DNA of 64,000 bases from Kocuria rosea subsp. polaris (GCA_023896275.1 MLDA01000010.1:1-64000), one strand, 5' to 3'. Counted from the first letter of the stretch, positions 28,055 to 37,159 are shown. A program made the numbers and translations. The notes: generated by a model not told the origin, from the sequence alone.

Positions 28055-28975
28055 CTAACGCGTGGCGTCGATGAGGACCTTGCCGTTCGCGCCGGCCTGG
28101 TTGGCCTCGAGCGCCGCCGCCGACTCGGCCAGGGCGAACGTCCGATCGATCTCGACGCGCAGCGCGCCAGCGGCGACCTTCTGCAGCAGTTCCTGCAGCC
28201 GCGCGCCATCGGGACGGACCCAGACCCAGCGCCCGCCGGCGCCCTCAACGGTCGGGTCGGCGATCGAAATGTGCCGCCCGCCGTCGGCGAGAACCGCCTG
28301 CGTCTCGGCGAGGACTCCCCCGACGAAGTCGGCGACAGCCGTCACGCCACCGGGCGCCGCGTCGCGCACGCGCTCGACCAGCCCGTCACCGTACTCGACC
28401 GGAATAACGCCCAGTGCGCGCAGCTTCTCGTGGTTGCGCTCCGAGGCCGTGCCGATCACGGTCGCGCCGATCTCGAGCGCGAGCTGCGCGGCGAGGAAAC
28501 CGACGCCGCCGGAGGCCGCGTGGATCAAGAGCGTGTCCGTCTCGGTCAGCTCGAGCGTCTCGAGCGAACGCTGGGCGGTGAGGCCCGCGAGCGGCAGGCC
28601 CGCGGCGTCGTCGTACGAGACCGATTCGGGTACGCGCGCGACGGACGTGGCCGGGAGCGCGACAAACTCGGCGAACGTGCCGCCCGAGACGACGTCTTTG
28701 CGGCCGTAGGCGGCGACGCGGTCGCCCGGAGCGAACTCCGGAGTGTCGGGGCCGACCTGCTCGACGACGCCGGAGACGTCCCAGCCCGGGACCACCGGGA
28801 AGACGGCGTCGAGCATGCCGTCCAGGCCGCCGGCCATGAGTTTCCAGTCGACGGGGTTCACGGCCGCGCGCTCGATGCGGATCAGGACCGAGCCGGGACC
28901 GACGTTGGGGGTCGGCAGGTCGGTGAGTTCGAGGGTGTCTGGGGTGCCGTATTCACGGTAAGTCATTGCTCGCAT
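28055..28975 (-). CDS. NADP-dependent zinc-free alcohol dehydrogenase-like oxidoreductase (quinone reductase type)
   Basis: The product is 306 aa of the medium-chain dehydrogenase family. The N-terminal GroES-like domain shows GPGSVLIRIERAAVNPVDWK and PVVPGWDVSGVVE. The Rossmann domain has IHAASGGVGFLAAQLA. The zinc-binding Cys cluster is absent, which fits quinone oxidoreductase-like enzymes. The start at ATG 28975 (MRAMTYREYG) fits the family; ATG 28966 is also possible. The physiological substrate is unknown. Confidence 0.85.
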   Translation of the reverse strand: MRAMTYREYGTPDTLELTDLPTPNVGPGSVLIRIERAAVNPVDWKLMAGGLDGMLDAVFPVVPGWDVSGVVEQVGPDTPEFAPGDRVAAYGRKDVVSGGTFAEFVALPATSVARVPESVSYDDAAGLPLAGLTAQRSLETLELTETDTLLIHAASGGVGFLAAQLALEIGATVIGTASERNHEKLRALGVIPVEYGDGLVERVRDAAPGGVTAVADFVGGVLAETQAVLADGGRHISIADPTVEGAGGRWVWVRPDGARLQELLQKVAAGALRVEIDRTFALAESAAALEANQAGANGKVLIDATR

Positions 28976-29180
28976 GCCCAGCACAACCGCGCGTGCGGCG
29001 CCCGCATTCCCGGACCTGCCTGTGACTTCACCGACCCGGGGCAGCATCTCCAGGATCGACGGGAAGTGATCGAAGAACTCGCACTCGCAAATCGACACGA
29101 CATGCATCTAGATTTTTGACAATCACTTACTCGGCCTCAATACTGTTGAATCTGAGGGTTCATCCGGGCTCTGATGACCA

Positions 29181-29645
29181 ATGCGGCCTACCGCTTCGCG
29201 CACACCCAACCAGTGGATTCGGAAATTACCCGTGACATCACCTCGTCGAACCGGAATGCTCCTCTGCGGACTGGCCAGCCTGTTCAACTTCAGCGTCTTC
29301 TTCGTCGCATGGGATTTCCTCGGCGTATTCCGAAATTCTATGCCGCCACGGCTGGGCATCATGGTCATCAGCCTCTCACTGGTGGCTCTGCTCGCCACGT
29401 TAGGAGCCACTCGCAAGCCCCGTGGCAAGACTGGACTGCACCTCACCATTGTGGCAGTCGCTTGTGCCGCATCGCTGCTGACCGTCAGCGGGGAACTGCT
29501 TGTACTCAACAGCGAGGACGGTAACTTTGCCATCGCACTCATGCCCGCGACGGGGACTCTTCTACACGTGCTGGCGGGGGCTATCCTGAGCCGGCACCTC
29601 GGACATGCTGCTGCTTTGCCGGACAGGGTGAATCAGCAGAACTAG
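29181..29645 (+). CDS. Small membrane protein, unknown
   Basis: The product is up to 154 aa with four hydrophobic segments (about 26-46, 57-76, 88-108, 124-140). Base composition is less GC-rich than the neighbours. The start is uncertain: ATG 29181 gives a polar 25-residue lead, and GTG 29232 (VTSPRRTGMLL) would give a more usual N-terminus. No family is recognised. Confidence 0.45.
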   Translation: MRPTASRTPNQWIRKLPVTSPRRTGMLLCGLASLFNFSVFFVAWDFLGVFRNSMPPRLGIMVISLSLVALLATLGATRKPRGKTGLHLTIVAVACAASLLTVSGELLVLNSEDGNFAIALMPATGTLLHVLAGAILSRHLGHAAALPDRVNQQN

Positions 29646-29846
29646 ACCCTTGGAAAAACCCTGCGCCGTCCGATGAGCAATGTGAGGCAACTACCCAGCG
29701 ATGCGGCCGGTACAGGTGCCAGGGCACTTCCGCTGCTCCCGCCAACAGTCGAGGAGTTCTCCGACACCGGGAAGATCCAGTTCGTGAGCCACAAAAAGAG
29801 TATCGCCGCCTGCAACACAGGCCAATCACCCCAGCGCTGGAATGAC

Positions 29847-30125
29847 TTACTGGGTGTTGGTGGCCTTGATTAGCTTCCGGTGAGTGATATCGGTTGTGAC
29901 GCCCCAGATCGCCGCTACCAATGCCGCAACGACGAACATACTGAATCCGAGATGCATCCCACTCAGAATCCAGTCCGGCGTGGGCCCAGGATCTAAACCT
30001 TGGCTTTCAGTCATGCTGTACTCCACACCGGAGACGACCAAGAAGACTGCCACGATCAGCAGTCCGAGACCCGCGAAAACGAGTGCAGCAAACAAGGCCT
30101 TGCGTGGCATGGCGGCGCTCGTCAT
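29847..30125 (-). CDS. Two-helix membrane protein in the TPP-riboswitch operon
   Basis: The product is 92 aa starting MTSAAMPRKALFAALVF. Two transmembrane segments lie at about 9-33 and 55-80, and the C-terminus is basic (THRKLIKATNTQ). Its ATG overlaps the stop of the luciferase-like monooxygenase gene by 4 nt, so it is translationally coupled as the last gene of that operon. No motif gives a function; a small transporter subunit or membrane accessory is possible. Confidence 0.6.
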   Translation of the reverse strand: MTSAAMPRKALFAALVFAGLGLLIVAVFLVVSGVEYSMTESQGLDPGPTPDWILSGMHLGFSMFVVAALVAAIWGVTTDITHRKLIKATNTQ

Positions 30126-31453
30126 CGACTCGTTTCGGCCAGCTCGCGCGCCGCCGGCTCCCCAGCAAGGTGCGAGCGCAACGTGCGGGCATCGTACTCG
30201 CGACGGAAGCGCCCGCGCTCCTGCAGCACCGGGACGACGAGGTCGACGAAGTCCTCGATGCTCGCCGGCAGCGCCGGCGGCATCAGGTTGAATCCGTCCG
30301 CGGCTCCAGAGTCGATCCACCGCTCGATCTCGTCGGCGATGGCCTCGGGCGTGCCGATGAACGTAGCGTGCCCGCCGCCGGCGGCAAGATAGCCGAGCAA
30401 CTCGCGCACGGTCGGTTGCGTGCTTTCGATGATGCGCAGCACCGTCGCGTACCGGCCCTGCGGCCCCGTGAACTCCTCGAGCGGGGGCAACTCCGGGACG
30501 GGGGCGTCGAGCTCCCAGCCGGAGGTGTCGGTGCCCACGAAGAACGACAGCTGGCGCAGGGAGTCCTCCACGGGCAGCAGCTCATTGAGCTCGCGCTGGC
30601 GCCGCCGCGCCTCCTCGTCGGTGCTCGCGACGTACGTGACGAGGCCGGGCATGATCGTCAGGGAGTCGGGATCGCGGCCGTGGGCCGCGGCCCGGGAGCG
30701 GATGTCCTCGCGGTAGGCCCGCGCCGACTCCAGGTCCCACGCCACCGCGTAGACGCCCTCGGCGTAGCGGGCGGCCAGGTCGCGCCCGGGCTCGGAGGCC
30801 CCGGCCTGGAACAGCACGGGGCGGCCCTGCGGCGACTGCGGCACGTTGAGCGGACCAGCGACGTCGAACGCGGCACCGTGATGGTCGAGCGGCTTCAGCA
30901 GCGCCGCGTCGACGTACTTGCCCTCCCGGTCCGCGAGGATCGATTCGGCCGGCCAGGAGTCCCAGAGGCCGGTGATCACGCGCACGAATTCCTCCGCCCG
31001 CGCGGAGCGCTCCTCGTGCGCCGGCAGGGCCTCCATCGAGTGGTTGCGCGCCTCGGCGTCGGTCATCGAGGTCACGACGTTCACGCCGGCCCGGCCGGCG
31101 GAGATGTGGTCCAGGCTCGCGAGCTGCCGGGCGGCGTTGAAGGGATTCCAGAAGGTACTGGAGATCGTCGTGACGAGGCCGATCCGCTCGGTCGCCCGGG
31201 CCATCGCGGTGAGCGTCGTGACCGGCTCGAGGTACCAGCGCGGCCCGCGGTCGAGCCCGTCGAGGCCCACTGACTGACCATCGGCCAGGAAGACCGCGTC
31301 GAAGAGCCCGCGCTCGGCCGTGCGCGCGAGGCCCTCCCAGTACTCGATCTCGCCGAGGCGGGCGACGCTCGACTCGGGGTGCCGCCAGGCGGCGACGTGA
31401 TGCCCGCAGCCATGCGCGAAGAGGTTCAGGTGCACCTGCCGTGCGCCGGCCAT
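30122..31453 (-). CDS. Luciferase-like FMN-dependent monooxygenase (NtaA/SnaA/DszA family)
   Basis: The product is 443 aa, the typical family length. Signatures include VHLNLFAHGCGHHVAAWRHP, YWEGLARTAERGLFDAVFLAD, NPFNAARQLASLDHIS, AGVNVVTSM and GRPVLFQAGASEPGRDLAA. Relatives use reduced FMN to oxidise xenobiotics or sulfur and nitrogen heterocycles. The gene begins within the stop of an SDR gene (1-nt overlap) that follows a TPP riboswitch. Its substrate may therefore be linked to thiamine or its breakdown products, which is inference from context only. Confidence 0.88.
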   Translation of the reverse strand: MAGARQVHLNLFAHGCGHHVAAWRHPESSVARLGEIEYWEGLARTAERGLFDAVFLADGQSVGLDGLDRGPRWYLEPVTTLTAMARATERIGLVTTISSTFWNPFNAARQLASLDHISAGRAGVNVVTSMTDAEARNHSMEALPAHEERSARAEEFVRVITGLWDSWPAESILADREGKYVDAALLKPLDHHGAAFDVAGPLNVPQSPQGRPVLFQAGASEPGRDLAARYAEGVYAVAWDLESARAYREDIRSRAAAHGRDPDSLTIMPGLVTYVASTDEEARRRQRELNELLPVEDSLRQLSFFVGTDTSGWELDAPVPELPPLEEFTGPQGRYATVLRIIESTQPTVRELLGYLAAGGGHATFIGTPEAIADEIERWIDSGAADGFNLMPPALPASIEDFVDLVVPVLQERGRFRREYDARTLRSHLAGEPAARELAETSR

Positions 31454-32256
31454 CAGTCCTTCACCAGCCCGCCGTCGATCACGAGGTTCTGCCCCGTGGC
31501 GGACCGCGCCCAGGGCGAGGCGAAGAAGAGGACCGCGTCCGCGAACTCGGCCGGCGTCGTGACCGAGCGAAGCGGGGTGCCCTCGGCGATCGCGTCAAAC
31601 ACTGCCTCCGGGGTCGCCGCGCTCGCGTCGGTCGTGCGCAGCAGACCGCCACTGACCATGTTCACGCGGATGCCGCGCGGCCCCAGGTCGGAGGCGAAGG
31701 TGCGCGTCAGCGAGAGCAGTGCCGCCTTGGCCGCGGTGTAGTCGTGGTAGGGCACGACGGGGTTCTGGAAGAGGTTGGTCCCGACGTTCACGACGCGGCC
31801 GGAGCCGAGTTCCGCGAAGTCCGCCAGGGCGGCCTGGACGACGTTGATCGCGCCCTCGACGGTGCCGGAGAACTGCTGGGAGAACTCGTCGTAGGTGATC
31901 TCGTGGGCGTGGGAGCGGCCGTCACCGTTGAAGGAGAAGTCGACCAGCGCGTTGTTGACGACGGTCGCCACCGGTGCCCCGAACGCGGCCTTCGCCTGCG
32001 CGACGAGCGCCTCGACCTGCGCCCGGTCGCGGACATCGGCCTGCACGGCGGCGACGCGGCCCGGGTGCGCGGCGACGAGTTCGTCGGCGGCCTGACGGCT
32101 CGCGTGGTAACCGACGACGACCCGCGCGCCCTCACGCAGGAACGCCTCGGTGATGGCCCGGCCCAGGCCGCGCGCCCCGCCGGTCACGAGGACCACCTGG
32201 TCGGCGATCGCCGGTGCTGTCTCTCGTGCGGCCGCGGCGGTGTCTGTTGTCGTCAT
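31453..32256 (-). CDS. SDR-family oxidoreductase (3-oxoacyl-ACP reductase-like) downstream of a TPP riboswitch
   Basis: The product is 267 aa. The Rossmann motif TGGARGLGRA and the catalytic Tyr-Lys pair (YTAAK) are present. The usual catalytic Ser about 13 residues before the Tyr is not obvious; the sequence there reads VNVGTNLFQNPVVPYHD. The start is ATG 32256 with AGAAGGG upstream. It is the first gene of the riboswitch-controlled operon. I recall a THI-element-regulated 3-oxoacyl-ACP-reductase-like gene (called oarX) from comparative thiamine genomics; whether this is its orthologue should be checked. Confidence 0.85.
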   Translation of the reverse strand: MTTTDTAAAARETAPAIADQVVLVTGGARGLGRAITEAFLREGARVVVGYHASRQAADELVAAHPGRVAAVQADVRDRAQVEALVAQAKAAFGAPVATVVNNALVDFSFNGDGRSHAHEITYDEFSQQFSGTVEGAINVVQAALADFAELGSGRVVNVGTNLFQNPVVPYHDYTAAKAALLSLTRTFASDLGPRGIRVNMVSGGLLRTTDASAATPEAVFDAIAEGTPLRSVTTPAEFADAVLFFASPWARSATGQNLVIDGGLVKD

Positions 32257-32343
32257 GTGCTTGCCCTTCTGCTCACATGGCGAGGGTGCGTCTGGGGCGC
32301 CCGCGGAAGCCGGTAGCACCGGGTGATGCGCGGGATCGCATCG

Positions 32344-32420
32344 GACATTCCCTTCGCCAGTACTAACTGGATCAGGTTCTACGGGTCGCATCTCAGCCAC
32401 CGATGGTGGCGCCCCGAGTC
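32344..32420 (-). ncRNA. TPP riboswitch (THI element)
   Basis: The minus-strand sequence contains the conserved THI-box blocks in order: ACTCGGGGCGCC, GGCTGAGATGCGACCC, GAACCTGATC, AGTTAGTACTGGCG and AAGGGAA. The bases that contact thiamine pyrophosphate (CTGAGA and the ACCTGAT region) are intact. It ends about 88 nt before the SDR start codon. Downstream short hairpins (CCGGT-GCT-ACCGG and GATGCG-ATCCCG-CGCATC) could serve as expression platform, but the mechanism is not clear from sequence. Confidence 0.93.
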
Positions 32421-32476
32421 GTTTCCCAAGGACCGTATCACGGCGTCCGCCGCGCGCTGGCCGGGCGCGTGCCCGC

Positions 32477-33778
32477 TCAGGGCTGCGGTTGGGGCGCCCG
32501 CGCGGCGGCCTGCAGGCGCAGTACGACGGCGTCGAGCCAGGCCCCGACGTTCACCCGCGCCTCGTGCGTGTCCGGGTAGCGGCACCGCAGGTGCAGGCCC
32601 GATTCGTCGAGAATGAACCACAACATGACGCCGTCGGTCGCGATGCTCGCACCCACGTAGTGCATGTCGAGGCACTCCGCCGGCACCCGCACGGGCAGGC
32701 GGCGCAGGTCCAGCCACGAGATCGCGAACATGCCGGGTGTCGCGGGCATCCCGCCCCACGGGCGCAGCAGTTCCTCGAGCGGATACGACCCGAGCCGCAC
32801 GGCGGCCTTCACCGCACGTGCGCAGGCTTCGGGCTCCGGATCCCCCGACTCGAGCACCGAATTGGTGATGAACCAGCCCACGGAGTCGTGCCAGGCGTCG
32901 TCGTGCCGGCTGTGTACGGGGAAGACCGCCCGCAGGGCGGATCCGGCGAGCTCGGCCGTGACCGCGGTCATCGCCGACACGGCCGAGGTGAGGGTCGAAA
33001 CCCCGGCGGCTCGGGCGCCCTCGGCGAGCGCCGCGCAGGCCGCGGTGCCGAGCACGTCGCGGACCTCCACGCGCTCGGGGTGCGGCGCGGACGGGCCGAG
33101 CGGCAGCGGGAACACCGGCATGCCCCCGGCGCCGACGTCCATGATCTCCGCCCAGCGGCGGCGGACGTCCTCCGGTGCGGCGGGCCGCGCGGCGAGGGCG
33201 CGGGTGTGCTCGGCGAAGGCGGGCGCCGGCGACAGCGCGGGGCCGCCATCGTGCGCGCCGCGCAGCGCGGTCATGAGGTCGCGGACGATGACGAGCATCG
33301 ACCACATGTCCACGTGGGTGTGGTCGGCGGCGACGATCACCGTGGGTCCGGCGGCGGTCTCGAGCACGCAGATCCGGTGCGACGGCGCCGAGAAGGGCGT
33401 GCAGCGGCGGTCGAAGACGTCGCGGACCGCGGCCTCGACGGCCTGGCCCGCCCCGATCGGATGCTCCACCCAGCCGCCGGCGCCGACGTCGACCTGGTGC
33501 AGGCGGGGACCGTCGCCGTCACCAGGGTCGACGACCGAGCGCAGGGTGCCGTGCCGGGCGATCACGGCCAGCCACGCCGCGGCCAGATCGTCCCGGGAGA
33601 GCGTCTCCGCGAGGCGGAAGGACACGCCCATCCACGACCCGGGCCGCTCGCCCGCGCCGACGTGGCGCCGCTGATCGAAGGACAGGGGCAACGCGCACGC
33701 GGGAGGCGAGACGGCGACGTCGTACCCGTAAAGACGCCCGAAAGGCAGGCGCAACTGCGCGATGCTGGTGAGCCGCAT
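32477..33778 (-). CDS. Stand-alone condensation-domain protein
   Basis: The product is 433 aa. The NRPS/PapA-type condensation fold is indicated by the histidine motif (AADHTHVDMWSM, corresponding to HHxxxDG with the first His replaced) and by DSVGWFITNSVL, a hallmark of condensation domains. There is no adenylation or carrier domain, so it is free-standing and could be an acyl or peptide condensing enzyme or a structural homologue. A -10 TAGGCT sits 6 nt before the ATG, inside a sequence similar to a DtxR/IdeR iron box. Confidence 0.75.
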   Translation of the reverse strand: MRLTSIAQLRLPFGRLYGYDVAVSPPACALPLSFDQRRHVGAGERPGSWMGVSFRLAETLSRDDLAAAWLAVIARHGTLRSVVDPGDGDGPRLHQVDVGAGGWVEHPIGAGQAVEAAVRDVFDRRCTPFSAPSHRICVLETAAGPTVIVAADHTHVDMWSMLVIVRDLMTALRGAHDGGPALSPAPAFAEHTRALAARPAAPEDVRRRWAEIMDVGAGGMPVFPLPLGPSAPHPERVEVRDVLGTAACAALAEGARAAGVSTLTSAVSAMTAVTAELAGSALRAVFPVHSRHDDAWHDSVGWFITNSVLESGDPEPEACARAVKAAVRLGSYPLEELLRPWGGMPATPGMFAISWLDLRRLPVRVPAECLDMHYVGASIATDGVMLWFILDESGLHLRCRYPDTHEARVNVGAWLDAVVLRLQAAARAPQPQP

Positions 33779-33796
33779 GCTGGTAGCCTAACCTTC
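33778..33796 (-). promoter_or_regulatory. Leaderless promoter overlapping a DtxR/IdeR-like half-box
   Basis: The minus strand reads GAAGGTTAGGCTACCAGCA directly before the condensation-protein ATG. It contains the -10 TAGGCT and matches 13 of 19 positions of the actinobacterial iron-box consensus (TTAGGTTAGGCTAACCTAA), including an unbroken AGGTTAGGCTA; the second half is poor. Iron control is possible but weakly supported. Confidence 0.35.
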
Positions 33797-33835
33797 AATT
33801 TCCGCACCGCGACAGCATCATGACGGGAGGCCCCC

Positions 33836-34615
33836 ATGCCGACGTTCACGGTTCCGGGCGCCGAGCTGGACGTGGAGCTCAGCGACGAGGGCGGGCATCC
33901 GGTGGTCCAGCTGCACGGCCTGACCTCCTCCCGCGCCCGCGACCGGGTGCTCGATCTGGACCTCGGCCGCGGCCTCAGCGGGACACGGCTGCTGCGCTAC
34001 GACGCGCGCGGGCACGGGCGGTCGACGGGGCGGCAGACACCCCGCGACTACCGCTGGGAGGTGCTGGCCGAGGACCTGCTGGCCCTGCTCGAGCGCTTCT
34101 TCCCGGGCGAGCGCGTGCACGGGGTGGGCCCGTCGATGGGTGCGGCGACGCTGCTGCATGCCGCGGTGCGCGACCCCGGGCGCTTTAGCGGCCTGACCCT
34201 GCTGGTCCCGCCGACGGCGTGGCAGACGCGGGCCGCCAAGGGTGAGGACTACCGGCGGGCCGCCGCGCTCATCGAGCGGCGCGGGGCGCGCGCATTCGTC
34301 GTCGCCGGCGCCAACGTCCCGCCGCCGCCGGCGACGGTGGGCGCCCCCGCGACGGTGCCCGACGTCGCCGAGCACCTGCTGCCCGCGCTGTTCCGCGGGG
34401 CGGCGGACACCGACCTGCCCCCACGAGAGGCGATCGCCGGGCTCGGGATGCCGGTCACGATCCTCGCGTGGGTCGACGACCCCGCCCACCCGCTCTCGAC
34501 GGCTGAGGCGCTCGCGTCGCTGCTCCCCGACTCCAGGCTTCAGGTGGCGTCCACCCCAGCCGAGGTCCAGACGTGGCCTGGAATCCTGCGCGCGGACGTC
34601 GCCCGGCGCGGCTGA
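33836..34615 (+). CDS. Alpha/beta hydrolase
   Basis: The product is 259 aa. The order of motifs is typical: VVQLHGLTSSRARD (oxyanion region), LLRYDARGHGRSTG, and the nucleophile elbow GVGPSMGAATLLH with Ser in GPSMG; LAWVDDPAHPLS probably carries the acidic and His residues. The Shine-Dalgarno GGGAGG precedes the ATG. It is divergent from the condensation-domain gene across 57 bp. The substrate is unknown. Confidence 0.82.
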   Translation: MPTFTVPGAELDVELSDEGGHPVVQLHGLTSSRARDRVLDLDLGRGLSGTRLLRYDARGHGRSTGRQTPRDYRWEVLAEDLLALLERFFPGERVHGVGPSMGAATLLHAAVRDPGRFSGLTLLVPPTAWQTRAAKGEDYRRAAALIERRGARAFVVAGANVPPPPATVGAPATVPDVAEHLLPALFRGAADTDLPPREAIAGLGMPVTILAWVDDPAHPLSTAEALASLLPDSRLQVASTPAEVQTWPGILRADVARRG

Positions 34616-34723
34616 GCGCTCGGGCGGCGTATTGAACGTCGGGAACCAACGCGGCGCCCCGGGTTGTCCACAATTGCAGCCCGCCAACACATCGGCGGCG
34701 GCATGTGCACCAGCATGGTGGCT

Positions 34724-35215
34724 ATGGGAATCAGATATTACGCATACACCTGGCCCGCAGAGGACCTCGACATGGTCCTCCGGAACCCCCGCGCCGCGCT
34801 GTCAGACGATCCGTTCGACGACGTATTTCTCACCCCTCCGGATGAGCAGCCCGACATGCTGTATTTGGACAAGATGTGGCCCGACTTCCAGCAGCTGACC
34901 TCCCCAGCTGAACACGAGCACCCGCGCCCGTCCTACCGCATGTTCGAAGGCAACGTCAGCTACTGTGCCGACGAGGGGTGGGCCTGTTGGTACCCCTGGT
35001 ACAGGGCCATCGCCCCAGACGAGACAGGCGTCATCGCCCGCGATCTGGCTTCGATCACGGACGCCGAGGTCACCGCGAGGTTCGGCACGGGGGACGCGCC
35101 CCAGTCCCGGCACAGGAACACCCGGTCGGCACTGTGCGCCAACCTCGACGCCGCGAGAAAGTTCACCGAACGCGCCGCCGAGCAAGGTCGGGGCCTCGTC
35201 TACATGATCGGATGA
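34724..35215 (+). CDS. DUF1877-like (YfbM-like) hypothetical protein
   Basis: The product is 163 aa starting MGIRYYAYTWPAEDLDMVL. It is rich in aromatic residues (YCADEGWACWYPWYR). The beginning and general pattern resemble the YfbM/DUF1877 family of unknown function. The start at ATG 34724 is chosen by similarity of MGIRYY to the family; the frame is open back to a TTG at 34664. Confidence 0.55.
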   Translation: MGIRYYAYTWPAEDLDMVLRNPRAALSDDPFDDVFLTPPDEQPDMLYLDKMWPDFQQLTSPAEHEHPRPSYRMFEGNVSYCADEGWACWYPWYRAIAPDETGVIARDLASITDAEVTARFGTGDAPQSRHRNTRSALCANLDAARKFTERAAEQGRGLVYMIG

Positions 35216-35288
35216 GCGTCACCTCCGAATGGCTACACGAACGCTTCCGCCGCGCTGCGTCGGCGGTTGGGGACTGGGCCGTCGTCGT

Positions 35289-36032
35289 TCAGATCAGCAG
35301 GTTCACCGCGCCGGCCGCGGTCAGAACCAGCACGGCGTGCTCGAAGAGACGCTGCGAGATGCGCGCCGCGAGCCAGCGGCCGGCGAAAGCCCCGACCACG
35401 ACGAGCGGGATCAGGGCGGCGGAGATCGTGAAGATCTGAGCGTCGAGCAGGCCCAGACCGATCTGGAACGGCAGCTTGGCGAGGTTCACGGCGAAGAAAA
35501 AGTAGGCCGTGGTCCCGAGGAAGGCCTTCACGGGCAGGCGCCGGGAGAGCAGGTAGAGGCTCATGACCGGGCCGCCCGCGTTGGCGACCATCGTTGTGAA
35601 CCCGCCGAGCGTTCCGTAGCCGTAACCGGCGGCTCGGGACGGGGCGACGAGCGCGTCGGAGCCGGACTTCGCGCGGCGCTGCCACAATGCGAAGACCAAC
35701 AGCGCGAGCAGGATCACGCCGATCACGCGGCGGACGACGTCGTCTGTCGAGGCGCCGAGAAACACGGCGCCGACGACCATACCGGCCAGCACCCCGGGGA
35801 CGAGGCGGCGCAGGGTGCGCCAGTCGACGTCGTTCCGGTACATCCAGACGGCGAACAAGTCGCCGACGATCAGGAGAACGAGCAGCGCGCCCGTTGACTC
35901 GCGGGCCGGCAGGACGGCGGCGAAGATCGCGACGCAGAGGGTCCCGGCGCCGGGCAGCGCGGTCTTGGCGAAGCCCGCGAGCAGCGCGCCGCACGCGAGC
36001 ACAGCCCAGGCGAGCACATCGAGTTCGATCAC
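35289..36032 (-). CDS. TauE/SafE-family sulfite/anion exporter
   Basis: The product is 247 aa with about eight hydrophobic helices. The family signature is AGFAKTALPGAGTLCVAI near the N-terminus, repeated in the second half as GGFTTMVANAGGPVMSLYLL. The GTG start at 36032 has a TAAGGT -10 six nt upstream (leaderless). Members export sulfite, sulfoacetate or other small anions; the substrate here is unknown. A second TauE/SafE gene follows divergently. Confidence 0.88.
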   Translation of the reverse strand: MIELDVLAWAVLACGALLAGFAKTALPGAGTLCVAIFAAVLPARESTGALLVLLIVGDLFAVWMYRNDVDWRTLRRLVPGVLAGMVVGAVFLGASTDDVVRRVIGVILLALLVFALWQRRAKSGSDALVAPSRAAGYGYGTLGGFTTMVANAGGPVMSLYLLSRRLPVKAFLGTTAYFFFAVNLAKLPFQIGLGLLDAQIFTISAALIPLVVVGAFAGRWLAARISQRLFEHAVLVLTAAGAVNLLI

Positions 36033-36241
36033 CGGCTCACCTTACGCGGCCCGCCCGGCGACATCTATCGTCACCCGGCGTACCCGCGTCCGACACGGAG
36101 AGTCATCGTACGACGTCGTCCGCAGCAGACGCCGGGGCCGGCGCCGCGCCGTCCTAGGGTGAGCCTTCTCGGGACACTCACGATACAAAGCTCGCGACGT
36201 TCCCGGTCACCTCGGACTCAAGCTCGTCAGAAAGGACCACC

Positions 36242-37159
36242 ATGCGATCTCTCATCATCCTGGCCGTCATCGGCTTCTTCGCCCAACTCGTCGACGGATC
36301 CCTGGGCATGGCCTACGGGGTGACATCCACGACGCTGCTGCTGCTGGCGGGCATCGCCCCGGCCGCGGCCTCGGCGATCGTGCACCTCTCCGAAGTCGGC
36401 ACGACGCTGGTCTCAGGGGTGGCGCACTGGAAGTTCGGCAATGTGGACTGGCGGGTCGTCGGCATCATGGCCGCCCCCGGCGGCGTCGCCGCGTTCTTCG
36501 GCGCCCACTTCCTGGTGGGCCTGGACGGCGAGGCGGCGAAGCCGGTTGTCTCGACGATCCTGTTGGTCCTCGGCATCTACGTCCTGTACCGGTTCCTGCG
36601 CATGCCGACATCCCAGCCGGCGTTCCGTGGGACGCTCCGCAAGCGCTTGCTCGTGCCCTTGGCTGTCGCGGCCGGTGCGCTCGACGCCGTGGGTGGCGGC
36701 GGCTGGGGGCCGGTGGGAACGCCGACCCTGCTGGCCTCGGGCAAGATCGCCCCGCGCAAGGTCGTCGGCTCGATCGACACCTCCGAGTTCGTGGTGGCCC
36801 TGGGCGCCTCCCTCGGGTTCCTCACAGGGCTGGGTGCGGCCGGGATCGACTTTGCCTGGGTTCTCGCCCTCCTCGCCGGTGGCGTGGTCGCGGCCCCGCT
36901 GGCCGCATGGCTGGTCCGGCTCCTGGCCCCACGCGTCCTCGCCGTCGCGGCAGGCGGGCTCATCGTCTTCACGAATAGCCGGACGCTGCTGGGCACTGAC
37001 GCGGCCGAGGGCCTGCTGGGCGGCAACACGGGCTCTGTCGTGCTGGTTGTGCTCTTCGCGGCGTGGGCGGCGCTGGTGGTCTGGGTCGTGCGACGCGAGC
37101 TGCGGGCCCGCGTTGCCGAACGCGAGCACCGCGCGGCACTGGCCAAGACCGAGGCCTAA
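36242..37159 (+). CDS. TauE/SafE-family membrane transporter
   Basis: The product is 305 aa with about eight hydrophobic helices. Signatures are VDGSLGMAYGVTSTTLLLL with SAIVHLSEVGTTLVSG, then the repeat DAVGGGGWGPVGTPTLLASGK. It belongs to the longer CysZ-like subgroup of TauE/SafE often linked to sulfate or sulfite transport. The Shine-Dalgarno AAAGGA precedes the ATG. It is not closely similar to the divergent neighbour, so this is not a recent tandem duplication. Confidence 0.88.
   Translation: MRSLIILAVIGFFAQLVDGSLGMAYGVTSTTLLLLAGIAPAAASAIVHLSEVGTTLVSGVAHWKFGNVDWRVVGIMAAPGGVAAFFGAHFLVGLDGEAAKPVVSTILLVLGIYVLYRFLRMPTSQPAFRGTLRKRLLVPLAVAAGALDAVGGGGWGPVGTPTLLASGKIAPRKVVGSIDTSEFVVALGASLGFLTGLGAAGIDFAWVLALLAGGVVAAPLAAWLVRLLAPRVLAVAAGGLIVFTNSRTLLGTDAAEGLLGGNTGSVVLVVLFAAWAALVVWVVRRELRARVAEREHRAALAKTEA

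Noticed and set aside
35289-37159. Tandem duplication of TauE/SafE genes
   Set aside because: The two proteins share only family motifs, differ in length (247 and 305 aa) and are divergent; they are not recent copies.
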